Both the position numbers and the translations under genes were made by a program. From Artemia franciscana (lineage: Eukaryota; Arthropoda; Branchiopoda; Anostraca; Artemiidae), in assembly GCF_032884065.1 (NCBI RefSeq), contig NC_088866.1:34862115-34926114 (forward strand): DNA of 64,000 nt, read 5' to 3'. Positions 46,023 through 58,179 of this stretch are shown here, piece after piece (position 1 is the first letter of the stretch; each line of letters opens with the position of its first letter). The notes beneath the pieces were generated by a model that saw only the letters and a program-made list of their open reading frames with translations, did no database searches and was not told the origin of the DNA.

Positions 46023-48036
46023 ATTTAGCTCGTTTTTACCACAAAATCCAATAAAGTACCTGCAGTATGTGGCATACCAGTAGAACTACTCTACATAGTA
46101 GAATCTTACAACGTCTTCTATCTGTACCATAGAAAAGTAATAGCTGTACAAAGTAGGATCTTGCAGCGTCAAATATATGTAACATAAAAAAGTAACAGCA
46201 GTATTAGAAACAACATACTACCCCGGGTCCTGCTCGACGTCTGCCATAGTCACCTTGCACATGAAACGATAAGAAATTAATTCAAATAACTACAGACCCA
46301 TATCGCTTATTGTTTACTTGCCACCCTGTTAAAATTCTCCCGGAAATACTCCTTGATTGTATGACAAGACATAATACCTGAGTGTTCCAAATTATACCAA
46401 AATGGTTTCAGGGGGATGTCTGTTTGGCCTGTTGGCATATATTGATGACATTAATTGCTCAAATACAAGATAGCTCCGAGTGACTGGAAACCCTGTCGAC
46501 GATGCAGCTAGATCTTTTGGAATGAAAATAAACACCAGTAAGACTAAATTGTTGAGAGTGGCGGGGCACATAGAGCCAGATCCCTCTCACACGAAGGTCA
46601 TTATTTAGGGTGAGTAAATCAAGCGGGTTGGTCATTTGGTATACCTCGGAAGTGTGCTAATTTCCACAAATGGCTCATGAAAACCTATAAATGAAGCCTG
46701 GCTCTTACCTCTGCATGCTTCATGTCAATATGCTCTATTTGGAAAAAAACTCTGGTAATAAAGGTGAAGATACAATTTTCCCCTGTTTAAGTAACTCCAG
46801 TTGGAGCGTATGGAGTGGAGACAAGGACCCTAGGAACCGAGGCCAAGTGCTGACTAGCGGCTTTTGGAACTAAAACGCTCAGAAAAAGTATTGGAATAAC
46901 TTACCTGGATTAGCTATCAAACAAACGATTTCCGCTCTTTCCAAAGTATTATCAAGCCATCATATAGACCATTCAACTCCAATAGCGTCAATAGTTTGGA
47001 CTTACCCAGCGTATGTCTCCTGTCCAACTGCCTGAAGTAGCCTTTGAAGGAAGTATTAATGTCTTTCACCCAAGAGATGACTTCCCAAGCGCTGGCTATA
47101 GAAACTTCTCAATCACCCCTTCCCAGTACTGCTGAGTATTGCGGTAAACAGGGAAGCATACTGAAAATACTGTGGTGATGTCGTCAGTACAGAATCCCCA
47201 GATTGGTCAACCTTGCTGGAGGGGAGTTAAGTAAGTATACTAGAATAAAAAGTAAAATTATATGTATGAAGGCCATTCAGTACATAGTTTAATGTGCAAC
47301 CAAGTCTTCATCGCACAGCTCTCCACATTCATTCCCTTTGTACTATAAAAAAAATGCCGCTTCACACCATTAAATTCCATCTCTAGCAACTAGTAGCAAG
47401 CCTTTGCCCAATTAACACTTAATTGACCATACCAAAATACCCCTTTCTACAAATATCTTACCGAAGTTTTCTACGTCTAGTCGTGCACTAAGTCAAAAGG
47501 AAAGGAAGGCGAGCCAAAGAATTTCAAGACATGTTACTGAGATTTCTGTTCCGCTCTTAGAGCCAAAAAAAAATGAGGGATACATTCGTTATACAATTAA
47601 AGAAAATATATGATTTCCAAGGACTACGAAGTGGGTTTTTCACTAGTCGACGAAAAGGACCTCATCCGAAGTCACTTCTTATCTTCACTGTATTCTATTG
47701 CCTCTGATCTCTATGATATAGCACCCTATCATAGAAATTCCACCAACAGCAGGATCTACCCAACATCTCCCTACCCCTGCAAAACAATATGCACTAAGAC
47801 TCACAAAGTATTAAAACAAAAAATTAATAAGTATCTTAGCAAAAAATAAACAGCGACATTGAAGCTTGCAACAGACAAAATCTAATTCATAAAGACTTAA
47901 TTCCTGTGAATCCATCCTTTGCTCTACTTGCCAGCTCAAAGTGGATATTTACCTCATTTTTCTTAAGAGTGCTAGAGCCTCATGGAAGTGCGGGCATAAT
48001 ATTTTCTTGGAGTAAGGCCCTTCACTTTCTGGTATC
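46023..48036. other. Intergenic with a LINE fragment
   Basis: Apart from the LINE-like fragment at about 46480-46870 no coding is supported. An open frame at 47610-47849 is unrecognised. Confidence 0.45.
46480..46870 (+). pseudogene. LINE reverse-transcriptase thumb remnant
   Basis: Broken frames give FGMKINTSKTKLL, a later LVYLGSVLIS, and a segment resembling YGVETRTLG. This is the usual order of KIN..KTK, YLGS and YGxE(T/S)W in RTE- or L1-like reverse transcriptases. Stops and frame changes make it non-functional. Confidence 0.55.
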
Positions 48037-48051
48037 TTGAAAAAGACAATT
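48037..48051 (+). repeat. Candidate target-site repeat, left of Penelope-like fragment
   Basis: TTGAAAAAGACAATT is repeated exactly at 49533-49547, just beyond the right arm. It may be a target duplication, though 39 bp separate this copy from the left arm. Confidence 0.45.
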
Positions 48052-48090
48052 AAATAATTTCATAGACCACACTGCTTTTCCATTTACGAA

Positions 48091-49531
48091 ACAAATAATT
48101 GAAGAAAAAACGGGTTTAATTTTTTTAAATAAAGCAGTGACAACAAAATAAAATAAAAACTACACTTTAACTAACAAAAAATAAAAATACTCCGAATATT
48201 TCGGCCCCACCTCCGGGAGCCTTTCTCAACGGGAAAAAAAAAACAAAAAGGGAGAAAATTACAACAATTTAAGACTATTTTTAAGACATTTTAAAAAATG
48301 CCACGACAACTAAACCAAACTAAAAATATAAACAATCAAACATAAAAGAAACAAGAACTCACATTTTTAAAACAAACACTCCCGCACTTGACTGTAACTT
48401 TAGAAAAAACTGCAATAATTGTTTCTATTGGCACTTTCCTCTGCCACAATCGCTGTATAAATGGGGATCTATCAAAAATGAAAAATATAAATACTTGTAA
48501 CAATACGAAAAAGAGGTCACCCAACCCCCAAATCCAATCAAAATCTTACAGGTTAATGAAACACAATTATGAATTATAAATTGAATGGATTTTTTCATTT
48601 GCTATTTTAGCTGCCGTCCGTTGACTTCTTACAGCATTGACCATGCTTTGACCTCCGTTCGCAAGGTTATTACTTGTTTTAGGACAATTATGCAAACCAA
48701 TACTCGTTGAAGTTTTTGACTGGTCTTTAATTAAACTATTATAAATTGAATTTATTTTAAATTCCCCCTCATCTCTATTGATACTAATACCCCCATAGAT
48801 AATCTTTTTTATTTCTATAATTTCTCTGAAACTTTGTAAAAGTCCTACTGACTTATCAATAATTTTTGTCTGATCAAATAAAATACTATGATGAGGAAAA
48901 TTATACACGTGACCAGCTATAGCGGATTCAAAAGTATCAGGTTTTTTATTTTGTCTTAGCGAGCAATCTATCGCATATTTGTGTTGCTGTAGCCTATTTT
49001 TTAAATTCTGCTGTGTTCTACTTACAAAATAAAATAAAAACTACACTTTAACTAACAAAAAATAAAAATACTCCGAATATTTCGGCCCCACCTCCGGGAG
49101 CCTTTCCTCTTTTTCGTATTGTTACAAGTATTTATATTTTTCATTTTTGATAGATCCCCATTTATACAGCGATTGTGGCAGAGGAAAGTGCCAATAGAAA
49201 CAATTATTGCAGTTTTTTCTAAAGTTACAGTCAAGTGCGGGAGTGTTTGTTTTAAAAATCTGAGTTCTTGTTTCTTTTATGTTTGATTGTTTATATTTTT
49301 AGTTTGGTTTAGTTGTCGTGGCATTTTTTAAAATGTCTTAAAAATAGTCTTAAATTGTTGTAATTTTCTCCCTTTTTGTTTTTTTTTTCCCGTTGAGAAA
49401 GGCTCCCGGAGGTGGGGCCGAAATATTCGGAGTATTTTTATTTTTTGTTAGTTAAAGTGTAGTTTTTATTTTATTTTGTTGTCACTGCTTTATTTAAAAA
49501 AATTAAACCCGTTTTTTCTTCAATTATTTGT
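48091..49531 (-). mobile_element. Penelope-like element fragment between inverted arms
   Basis: Left arm 48091-48515 and right arm 49106-49531 are about 425-bp reverse complements. An 80-bp direct copy of part of the left arm (around 48145-48225) also occurs at 49025-49105. Between them, on the minus strand, lies the end of an ORF of Penelope type (48560-49030). Complex inverted and partly tandem terminal repeats are typical of Penelope-like retroelements. The reverse transcriptase domain is absent, so this is a truncated copy. Confidence 0.72.
48560..49030 (-). pseudogene. Penelope-like GIY-YIG endonuclease C-terminal fragment
   Basis: Reading down from about 49030, the minus-strand frame gives TQQNLKNRLQQHKYAID, then AIAGHVYNFPHHSILFDQTK and finally EIIEIKK followed by INRDEG. 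This matches the pattern of the second half of the GIY-YIG endonuclease in Penelope-like elements (xLKxRLxxHK ... HxxxxxHxxxF ... ExxEIxK ... INRDxG). The GIY and YIG strands themselves and the whole reverse transcriptase lie outside the copy. Identification is from pattern recognition, not a search. Confidence 0.65.
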
Positions 49532-49532
49532 T

Positions 49533-49547
49533 TTGAAAAAGACAATT
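49533..49547 (+). repeat. Candidate target-site repeat, right of Penelope-like fragment
   Basis: Second copy of TTGAAAAAGACAATT, directly outside the right arm. Confidence 0.45.
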
Positions 49548-50783
49548 TCAGACACAAGACAACCTCAGGAGTTTTTAATATAGGTTCATGCGCTGAATCA
49601 ACGCTAAACAAGAGAAGGGATTTAAAAATTGATATTTTTAGTATTGCTTGGTCTTTCTTTTTTTACTTTGGGGCTATGGATTGTTGCTAAGCTTCTAGTA
49701 GTACAACTGCAAATTGGGTGCATTCTTTAATAAACTTCAAACAAAGCTTGTTGTTGCCTGGTGTTAAGCCTCTTAGACAATTTTTTTTGGACATAATTCT
49801 ATCCTTGTATTAGAAACCAACTAGGGTTTCTTATGGATAGAGGATATGATGAATGAAAATTTGGAGCATAAAGAGTAGAAATGAAAGTTAATATTGTTTT
49901 AAAACTTGATTGAAGGACACTATCACAAACCAGTGCTTACCACGCCCATTAAAACGACCACGAGAGAAGGGCCAATTACGTTTTACTAAAAACAAGGTGG
50001 GTTAAAAGTAAAAAGAACTAAGCATAGTTGCGGTTCGAGTAGTAGTAGCAGGTTTAGCAATAGAAAGACAAAATGGTTTCTGAAATACAGGGGCCAATCT
50101 CTAGCATTTTTATTGGGGGGGGGGGGTAAGAGGGTTCCATATTCGGACAGTTAGGGGGTATGGGGTATATCATAATCTTTTTCTCCACATTATTGGGGGG
50201 AATCTGCCCCCAACCCCAAACGACGCCCCTGCTGAAATACTTTCTTATATGTCTTCCGTAATACTCAAGCTTGACAAATCTGTATACTTTGCTATTAGTA
50301 GGCTATCGAGTTGAGTTACACTGAAGGGGAAAAAATCGAGTAAAAGCAAGCAGAAGAAGGTTGGTCACCTGCCACAAGCGCCGGTGTACCCACCGGGAGT
50401 AAAATCCCTTAAATTTATGGGATCAGATGAGCAGGGATCAGCGCTTCCTTGTTGAGTTAGTTCTGAAGGTAGCAACCTGCTTGATTCAGTGCAACCCAGT
50501 TTTCATTCAACCGCTGTGGTGTATAGGTGATTGGCAGTTCAAATCGCTCTATGATTGTATCTTATGATAAGAACCTTGGATAATGAACTTGCATGAAATT
50601 AGACCTGATTACGGATAGCGTCTAGTGACATCACTGGAGTGGGTGAATACCAATATGTATACTCGCCTGTGCTGAGCTTTACGCAGACCTGTCTTCGATA
50701 TCAAGATATTGTGAAGAAGGCGGTTCTCACTACCGCAAGTAAGTTTTTTTACGAAATAAGTAATAAAGGAGGTCCATGAGATT
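49548..50783. other. No gene seen; possible LINE 5' UTR at the end
   Basis: Non-coding. The part from about 50330 is less AT-rich (for example CACCGGGAGTAAAATCCC) and may be the untranslated leader of the LINE ORF1 that follows. Confidence 0.4.
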
Positions 50784-51870
50784 TTGGTGAAAATACTTGA
50801 AAGGTATGATGGTGGTTGGATTAAAGAGAAAAGAGCTCAAACTGGGAAAGAAATTTTGATGGGTGATATCTACGAAAGCCTTAAAGCAGCAGAAAATATT
50901 ACCAGTTGGAAGTTCAGGTTCACAATCTGGAAGATCTCAGAGGTACAACGAGCCTGTCCCAAAGATGTTTTAATAGCATTAACTATACGTGTCAATGAAT
51001 ACACTGAAAAACTTGAGTCCCTCGTTGACGAAACCTCTCCTCAAAAGGATCTATGTCGTGTATTTATTGGTAACATTTCTCCGGAAGTGGCTGAATCATG
51101 CTCCAAACAAAAGGATTTTTTGAGCGAATCTGCTGATCAAGAACAAGTTCAAAAATAGACTTGGTGAGAGGATGTATCGCCGCTTATCTCAAATCAGAAG
51201 GGGCTGCCGAAGCCTTTTCAAGTTCACGGACTAGTAAACCTGAACTGAAAGTAAAGTATCAGAAACCAAAATTTGCCGCAATTATCAAATTTGTCCCCCA
51301 AAGTACTACACCGGATGATATCTGCAAAATAACTCTAACATACTAGAAGCTAAGCGATACCGCAAATCAGGTACCGTGAAACTCCTTTTTGGTAATGCCC
51401 TTGCTTGAGACAAAGCGCTGAAGCTAGGGATTTATATGGAGTATACCCATCTAAGAGTAACTGAATTTAGAGAAGTCCCCAAACGCTGCTTTTGCTATCA
51501 GTATTTTGACCATCTTGCTCGCAACAGAAAAACTGAAGGTTTATTCAGCTTATTGCAAGTACCTAAAATTTTTACTATGTATGTTGCTCCACGAAAGGAA
51601 TTTCTCATTGCTAATACGTTGTAATATGTATGATCCTCTGGATATGATACATGAGGTAGAAGAGTCGGCAAAGTTTAAGTCTCTTTGCAAACTGGCGAGT
51701 TTCTTACCTATACATATTTTGTATAAGTGCGATTTTTTAAAGTTGCGTCATATTATGTTTTATTCTTTTTAAAGTTGTGTATGTATGCATATTATTCTAT
51801 TTCGCTATTTCACTTCACTTTTTCATGTTGTATGAGTGGGCATCAATAAATTACTTACTTACTTACTGAT
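50784..51870 (+). pseudogene. LINE ORF1 (gag-like) remnant with (TTAC)n tail
   Basis: Frames at 50784-51158, 51161-51346 and about 51380-51620 join, with breaks, into a gag-like ORF1 of the Jockey/R1 type. They include a KFAAIIKFVP segment, GNAL..KALKLGI, then VPKRCFCYQYFDHLARN, which corresponds to the start of a CCHC zinc knuckle with altered cysteine spacing. The sequence then runs quickly to an end with TTACTTACTTACTTAC at 51851-51866, the kind of short tandem tail that closes many LINEs. Most of ORF2 is therefore missing, so this is an internally deleted copy. Confidence 0.55.
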
Positions 51871-53439
51871 TTCAGTTTATAAGTTAATATACAGCATTAA
51901 GGCGATTAGTTTTACAATTTAAATTTAATCGTGTTTTCTCTATATGACCCTTAAATGAACAAAACAAATATTATTTTGTCAAATGAAACAGAAAAAGAGA
52001 ATTAAACCACAACAAGAGTGAAAATCAATTAATGGGAGAGGCTCATACCACCTCAACCTTAGTCCCTTGTGCCAAATTTTTATCAGTGTTCTTTTGATGC
52101 AAATTCTGGAAAATGACCTTGCTTAACTGAAGAGCTATTAGTTAGAAATAATTTTACATTAGAAAATTTCAAAAGCAAGATGATCCAAAGTTTTTACTGT
52201 GTAATTGATATCCTGAAAGACGTTGCTATCTCAAATTTGATTTGGTTTTTACATTCAGAATCAGGAGGAGAAAAAAAGCCTTTCACCTTTTAGACAGAGA
52301 AATTTGAATCCAAAACAAATAGTTTTCAGTAATATTTAGGAGCTTCAAGATTTCAAGGAAAATCCTCTTTAAGCATAAGAATTTATAATTTGTTTCTTTT
52401 AAACCTCACCTCTTCCCCCAAAGAACAACTGCAAAAAATGGAACAGAAAGACTTTTTTGACGAAGGCTCTTTTTCAAACGTGCGAGTTAATAACTACTTT
52501 GATTTGAACAGTTGAAAAAGCTAATCATGATATTTTTTTTTACATGTAGGTATACAATTCCCCCCCTCCCTTAAGAGCCATATCTAACCCTATAAGCACA
52601 ACAACAAGTGACTATTTTAATTCGTTACCTCTTATTTAGCATGGCTCTAAAATATCTAAAAGAAAATAGCTTTTTTTTCATTTCTCGCAAAGAAAAATAG
52701 TTGGGACGTAAAAAAAAGCTATGAAATCCTGATATTGTCGTAGAAATATTGTTTCCTGTACACCTCAAAATCCACTCACATCCCCGACCCTCTTATAAAG
52801 TTTATTATGGATAATCTACAACAAATGGGCTGCAAAACGGAAGAAGCAGTACAGCATAAATGGTTGGGGCCAGTTCAATCCTATATGAGTGCACATTTCA
52901 CACACTACTGTTTCATTTGGCCTACTTTACTGTTTGTATATATGACTATACTTCTTGTCTGTGATTTGGATACTAGCGTTGAAAAGTATTTTCTGCAAAC
53001 GCTGTTCAGGTTTGATTTTTTTCTCAGATTCATTAAAATTTCAAAATGGACGGCTGTTTGTTATGAAAATTGACAATTCATATGTTCATGAACGACAAGG
53101 TATTTATCCTGGCTTGTGTAATTTTGACCAATCAAAGATCTTCACTATACGAAGAGTGGCTCTACTTTGATTCTGATTTCCAGATGCAGTTTTAAACCAA
53201 AATATTATCAGGAAAAGATTTGCCTATTCTGTTGAAATAGGCCTAGGACTTATCTAATGTAAAGCTATTTGCTGACACTGCCCTTTTTTATCAGTCTGTG
53301 GTAAAATTAATGGTACAAATTTTTTAGTTTGACCTCTCAGAAGGAAACAGCATAAAATTATGAAAACTAAGCAAAGGACAGTGCCTGCTCTCACACAAAT
53401 ATCATGGTTAAAATATAGGTGAAATTATGATTTAGCTAC
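51871..53439. other. No gene seen
   Basis: AT-rich intergenic DNA. Open frames at 52807-53170 have no recognisable features. Confidence 0.45.
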
Positions 53440-53960
53440 TTTTGATATTTTGGAAAGGGGTTAGGCTGGGAAAATGAAACTCAAGGATGGGTCTGTAGAC
53501 TAAAGTATGCCACAGGGTGTTATTTTGAAGTAGGCCTACCTACCTCTCCTCCTTCTCCCTCTAGAGGGCCTTACCTTTCAAAATCTATGTGTTATAAAAG
53601 TGAAACCTTGGAAAATAGATCTTCTTAAATAGAGTTGGCTACATTCAAACTGTTTTGAGCTTTACTACTTTCCTTGATCCCAATTTATGAGGTTTTAAAG
53701 ATCTGCAAATACACTTCCTAAATTTAGAAAAAAACATTGATATAGCTTAAAATTTTACTCAAATACCAGGAATGGTATTTTCAAAAAAAGAAACTGATAA
53801 CTGAAAGTTTGGGTAAAATGTTGTTTTGTCAAAACTTTGATAGGAATTAGAAGAGGGTTAACATAGAAGCTTGGCAATGCCTTTCACAAGAATGTTCTTG
53901 GACCAATATTCATTACTTAAAGTTTCATTTTCCTAACCTAACCCCTTTCCATGATTGCTA
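53440..53960. repeat. Foldback element copy, related to 352-1020
   Basis: Carries the same blocks as the element at 352-1020 (GGGTTAGGCTGGGAAAATGA, CCTTCTCCCTCTAGAGGGCC, ATAAAAGTGAAACCTTG), and ends near GAAACTTTAAGTAATG-complementary sequence and CCTAACCTAACCCC in reverse orientation. The right arm is more diverged than in the first copy. Confidence 0.6.
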
Positions 53961-54170
53961 AAAGTAGCTAAACTAGGATTTTGGTTAAATTTTTTGCTGT
54001 TCATATTATTGACTTACAAATAAAGTTAACATACCACTTGATGCCTTTTTTAAGCTCTATGCAAATTTGATAATCACTTCTATCACAAATTCAAATTTAT
54101 ACCCTTCTTGAGCTCTTGAAAATGACCAAAATATTTCTAGTTTTTGAGTATTAGCCAAAATATCACTGTT

Positions 54171-56289
54171 GTAGTGATCCATGCTTGGTGCTTTACACTA
54201 ATACAGATTATCTCTCCTCCAAATGGGCAGAGTTTAATGAGTTAGTTAATGAGCAGAAACCACATGTAGTCACTGTTATGGAAGTTATACTGAAACATTT
54301 CAGTGATCCATCTGTTTTTGCTCAGCAGTTGCTGCATTATAGTTTAGTGTTTAACAAATCTACAAAAGAGAGGTTTGTGTTTACATTCAGGAATCTATAA
54401 AGTGTCTTGTAGTAATTGATCCATTAGTAGATTCAATGTCATAATGCATTTGGATTGATATCAAGCTACCTTCTGAAAGTAGTTATATGCATATTGCTGT
54501 TTTTTATTGGAGTCCTACTTCCAGTCTTACAAGTGGTATTAACAATGCTAATATTCTTGCCTACCTTTCACATCTTGCAAAATTTTGTTCTAAATTACTT
54601 ATTTTGGATGACTTTAACTTATCATGGATAGATTGGTGTGTCCATAGTACAAGTCAGCCAAGTCTGTCTTATGAACAGCAGTTTTTAAATACAGTGGATA
54701 ATATTTACTTGTATTTTATCAGCATATTGATGGGCCAACTTGAGCCAGAAAGGATGCTGCTCCATCTATTTTGGACCTTGTTATTACTAAACCTATAGAT
54801 GATGTATTGAACATAGATTTTAGACCACCTTTAGGTAAAAGCAATCATGTTGTCTTTGAGGTTTATATGAACACCAATCTCCAGAGAGAGGGGGCTGACA
54901 CTTTGAGGTAGAATTATATTAATACAGATTGTGAACCTATCAAGAATTTCATTTCATCACTTAGTATTATGCATGTGCTAAAAACTGGTCAAGTGTCTCT
55001 AAATTCAGCTTTTGAATTTCTGAAATGGTATAAGAAGAAATTTGTTCTATTAGTGAGTAAATGTTCTGACCATAGAAGAAATACTAAATTTCCATATCAA
55101 ATACTCCAAGTAATTTGTTAAAAAAACATGACACATCCATCTCCACAATTGATAATGATTTTGAAAAGGTTCACATTTTAATGAGACTTTTGCTTGTGTT
55201 AAGCCAAAACCAATACCCTCATGTTTTGAAATACTGACACTATTATCTGAAACTACTTCACCCTTTAATGATTCAGATTTTTTAGTAGTTGAAGTGTTTG
55301 ATATTCTTGAAAAATTAGACACATCAAAATCACCAGATGTAGATGGATTCATAAATGTTACAAATAAAAAAATAGTTGCAGAAATTGCAACACTACTTAC
55401 TTTCATATTTAATTTATCTTTTGCACATTGGCCCCTCTGACTATAAGAAAGTATTAGTAAAACCCCTTCATAAAAAGGGTTCCAAATCATATTTTAGAAA
55501 TTATCAGCCAATTCCAATCACTTCTATTTTTTGTTGAGTGATGGAAAAATTGATTGTAGAGCAAATTCAGAAGTATTTCAATGACAATAGTCTTTGGAGT
55601 CCTGCTCAGTATGGTTTTGGCAAACAAAAATCTTGTAATACTGAACTTTGTGAGGTAATTGTTGACTTTCTGGGGTTTGCAGATCTAGGTATATCAATTG
55701 ATAATGTTATATTGACTTCTTGAAGGCTTTTGATAAGGTATTGAGACCCTTACTTTGTAAATGTGCTACATACAAGAACAGTTTTATTCATAGCTTTTTA
55801 TCTCAAGGAGCATGTTCAACAAATAGCTGTTGGGGGGGGGGGTAATATCATCTCTGATTCAAGCAATAAGTGGAGTGCCCCAGGGCAGTTGCCTAGGACT
55901 TGCTTTATTTGGTTTATTTGTTAATGACTTGCCCTCTTCTATCCACCATTCAATCTTTAAAGTTGTTTGCTGACAATGTGAAAGTCTACTTACCCATAAA
56001 AGATCTAACACGTGTACAACTTATGCAAGAGAATCCTGACTCAGTGGTGTAAATTCAATTCTGTGTTTATAAATCCATCTAAGTGTGTTGTTTTACATTA
56101 TGGTCATAGGATACCTACCAATTACATGTATCCTTTGTCTGGTACAAATGTCCATTCAGAAAAAATGGGGCAAGACCTTGGTATCCATATTGATACCCAA
56201 CTAAAATTTGACAAGCCTGTTTCAGCAATTGTGAGAAATGCAAACTACCATCTATTGTCTTTGAAGAGAAGTTCCAGAAAATTCAATCT
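54171..56289 (+). pseudogene. Second copy of the CR1-like LINE ORF2, heavily decayed
   Basis: Protein-level similarity to the ORF2 at 11904-14838 runs in order from LSSKWAEFNELVNEQKPHV (54205) through GKSNHVV (endonuclease end, His retained), MEKLIVEQIQKYF, SGVPQGSCLG, a catalytic box reading FADN at 55966-55977, and DLGIHIDTQLKFDK to KFNL at 56289. ORF1 and the C-terminus are missing. Many stops and frame changes occur. The 3' end is cut by a reverse copy of the hairpin family at 56290. Confidence 0.82.
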
Positions 56290-56985
56290 TTGAAATTTTG
56301 TTTGATTGGACGATTTTGAGAAAAAGGGGAGGGGGCCTAGTTCCCTTCCAATTTTTCGGTTACTTAAAAAGGCCACCAGAACTTCTAATTTTATTTACAA
56401 ACGTTTTTATTAGTAATAAATATACATAACTTGCATAATGAACTTCTATATTTGTATATTTTTATTGTGTATATGAGGGGGTTTGCTCCCTTGTTGATAC
56501 CTCACTCTTTACACTTAAGTTCAAATTTTCTTCCAATTCCTTAAGAATGACCCCTGAATCAAAAAGGCTGCTTAATTAGAATAAATAGTTCTTTTGGAGT
56601 TACTAAAAATACTTTAGCATAAAGAGCAAGGCATTGAGGAGGGGATGAACCCCCTCATATACATAATTATTTCTGTTTATTTTAAGTTTTTATGTTGCCT
56701 TTACTTTCAGTTGAAGAAATGTTTTTTTTTTAATTTAATTTCTCTTTTTTTTTTTAATAATGCTGGAAAATATGGCATTATTAATTTTACTTTTTTTTGG
56801 CTAAATAGTTTTCTCAATGTATTGATCAGATGATTTTGAGAAAATGTATGTAAACATTGGTAAAGTTCATAACTTGCAACCCTTCTCCTGGGGACTGTGG
56901 GGGATTAAATTGTCCTCAAAGACTTAGTTATTAGATTTTTTGACTGTTGAACAAAATGGCTATCTCAAAATTTTGATCCAATGAC
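56290..56985 (-). mobile_element. Hairpin-family copy, decayed, reverse orientation
   Basis: The minus strand shows the family's internal blocks in order (AACTATGTCTTTGGGG-like near 56920, the AAAAATTGGAGGG-like block near 56350, GAGCGAGGTATTA-like near 56500). It starts exactly where the LINE copy stops, so it may have inserted into that LINE. The outer ends are not well preserved. Confidence 0.55.
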
Positions 56986-56989
56986 TTTG

Positions 56990-57079
56990 GGATATTTTGA
57001 ACACATATACAGTGTTTATCATCATCAGTAAAAAACTCAAATCTGATGATGAACACTGTATATGTGTTCAAAATATCCA
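56990..57079. repeat. Near-perfect hairpin, about 36-bp stem
   Basis: GATATTTTGAACACATATAC at 56991 is matched by its reverse complement ending at 57078, with GTGTT and ATCATCAG continuing the stem. Only one mismatch and a small length difference are seen around a loop of about 18 bp. Confidence 0.85.
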
Positions 57080-58172
57080 GTTAAAAATTTTTATATCTGT
57101 TCACTGTCAATTAAAAGGTTTCATTCATATTTTGAACTGTTTTACTTTTTTTAAGAGTCATATTTATATTACTACTTGCTCTATGGTTGCTTATTTAATT
57201 TCCGTTTGTTTTTGGTTTCATTTACTCTTGAATTGTAATCTCTGGTGGTTTTCAGTTTGAATTATTATAAGAATTTATTTCGGCTGGTCTTAATATTGAT
57301 ATTGCTTTTTACTTTTCTTTGAAAAACTTCTTTTTTAGAAATTAAAAAAAAAATTCATAAATAGGCAAAATTTATCTATTATAAATTGGCAAAAAATGTC
57401 AATTATATTCTTCAATAAACCTTGAGTCTCATAATCCTAATTCTAATTCACCATCATCATTTCTTTGAAGTGTTTAGACTTATTTTTATTTGCTACAATA
57501 AATTTAAAATGTTACTGAGGCTTCAGCATCAGAATTCAAGGATTTAAAAGAAAATTAATTGTCATTATCAATATCAGGTGTTTCAATGATTAGTAATGAT
57601 TGTTACATTACTCATCTCTTTGAGCTGGATATTGTTGTTTCATATTACCTTAGTTATTTTGCTAGTGTTGTTCTTTGGGAGTTCCTTTGATGTTCATAAG
57701 GGTTGCCTTATTACTGTTGGATAACCAGGTTTTGTCTGTCACTGAACTTTGATTTAAGTTAGGCCTGGGCTTGAAATTATTATCCCTTCTCGAGAATTAA
57801 GTCACTTTACTAGAGCTTATATGACAAGTATTTGTAATTTCTTATGTTATGCAATATTTACATTTATAAGCAAGTGATGAGAAACCAAAATGACATTTTT
57901 TTTTACCAGTAATGGTGAAGCCTTAATAATATAGGTACAAAGTATGTCAAATCCACATCCAAAATTATTTTTCAACAGAAAAAATATGCATAGCAAGATA
58001 AGTGGGAAAAAAGCAGTTAAAAAGATATGTCTAAAAAGAAAATGGAAGAAATCAGCCCATTAAAATCCATAAACTGCATTCTTTTAATCTTTTCTGAGAA
58101 TAATGGAACCTAAAATTGCTTGCATATTACCACCTTATATTTGCTACATTTTGCACCTTTTATTTATTTCAG
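57080..58172 (+). other. Upstream intron of the RSBN1-type gene; no coding seen
   Basis: T-rich sequence. The stretch around 57230-57340 resembles 9900-10020. It ends in the acceptor TTTATTTATTTCAG at 58159-58172, so an untranslated first exon must lie further upstream. Confidence 0.5.
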
Positions 58173-58179
58173 ATTTAAA

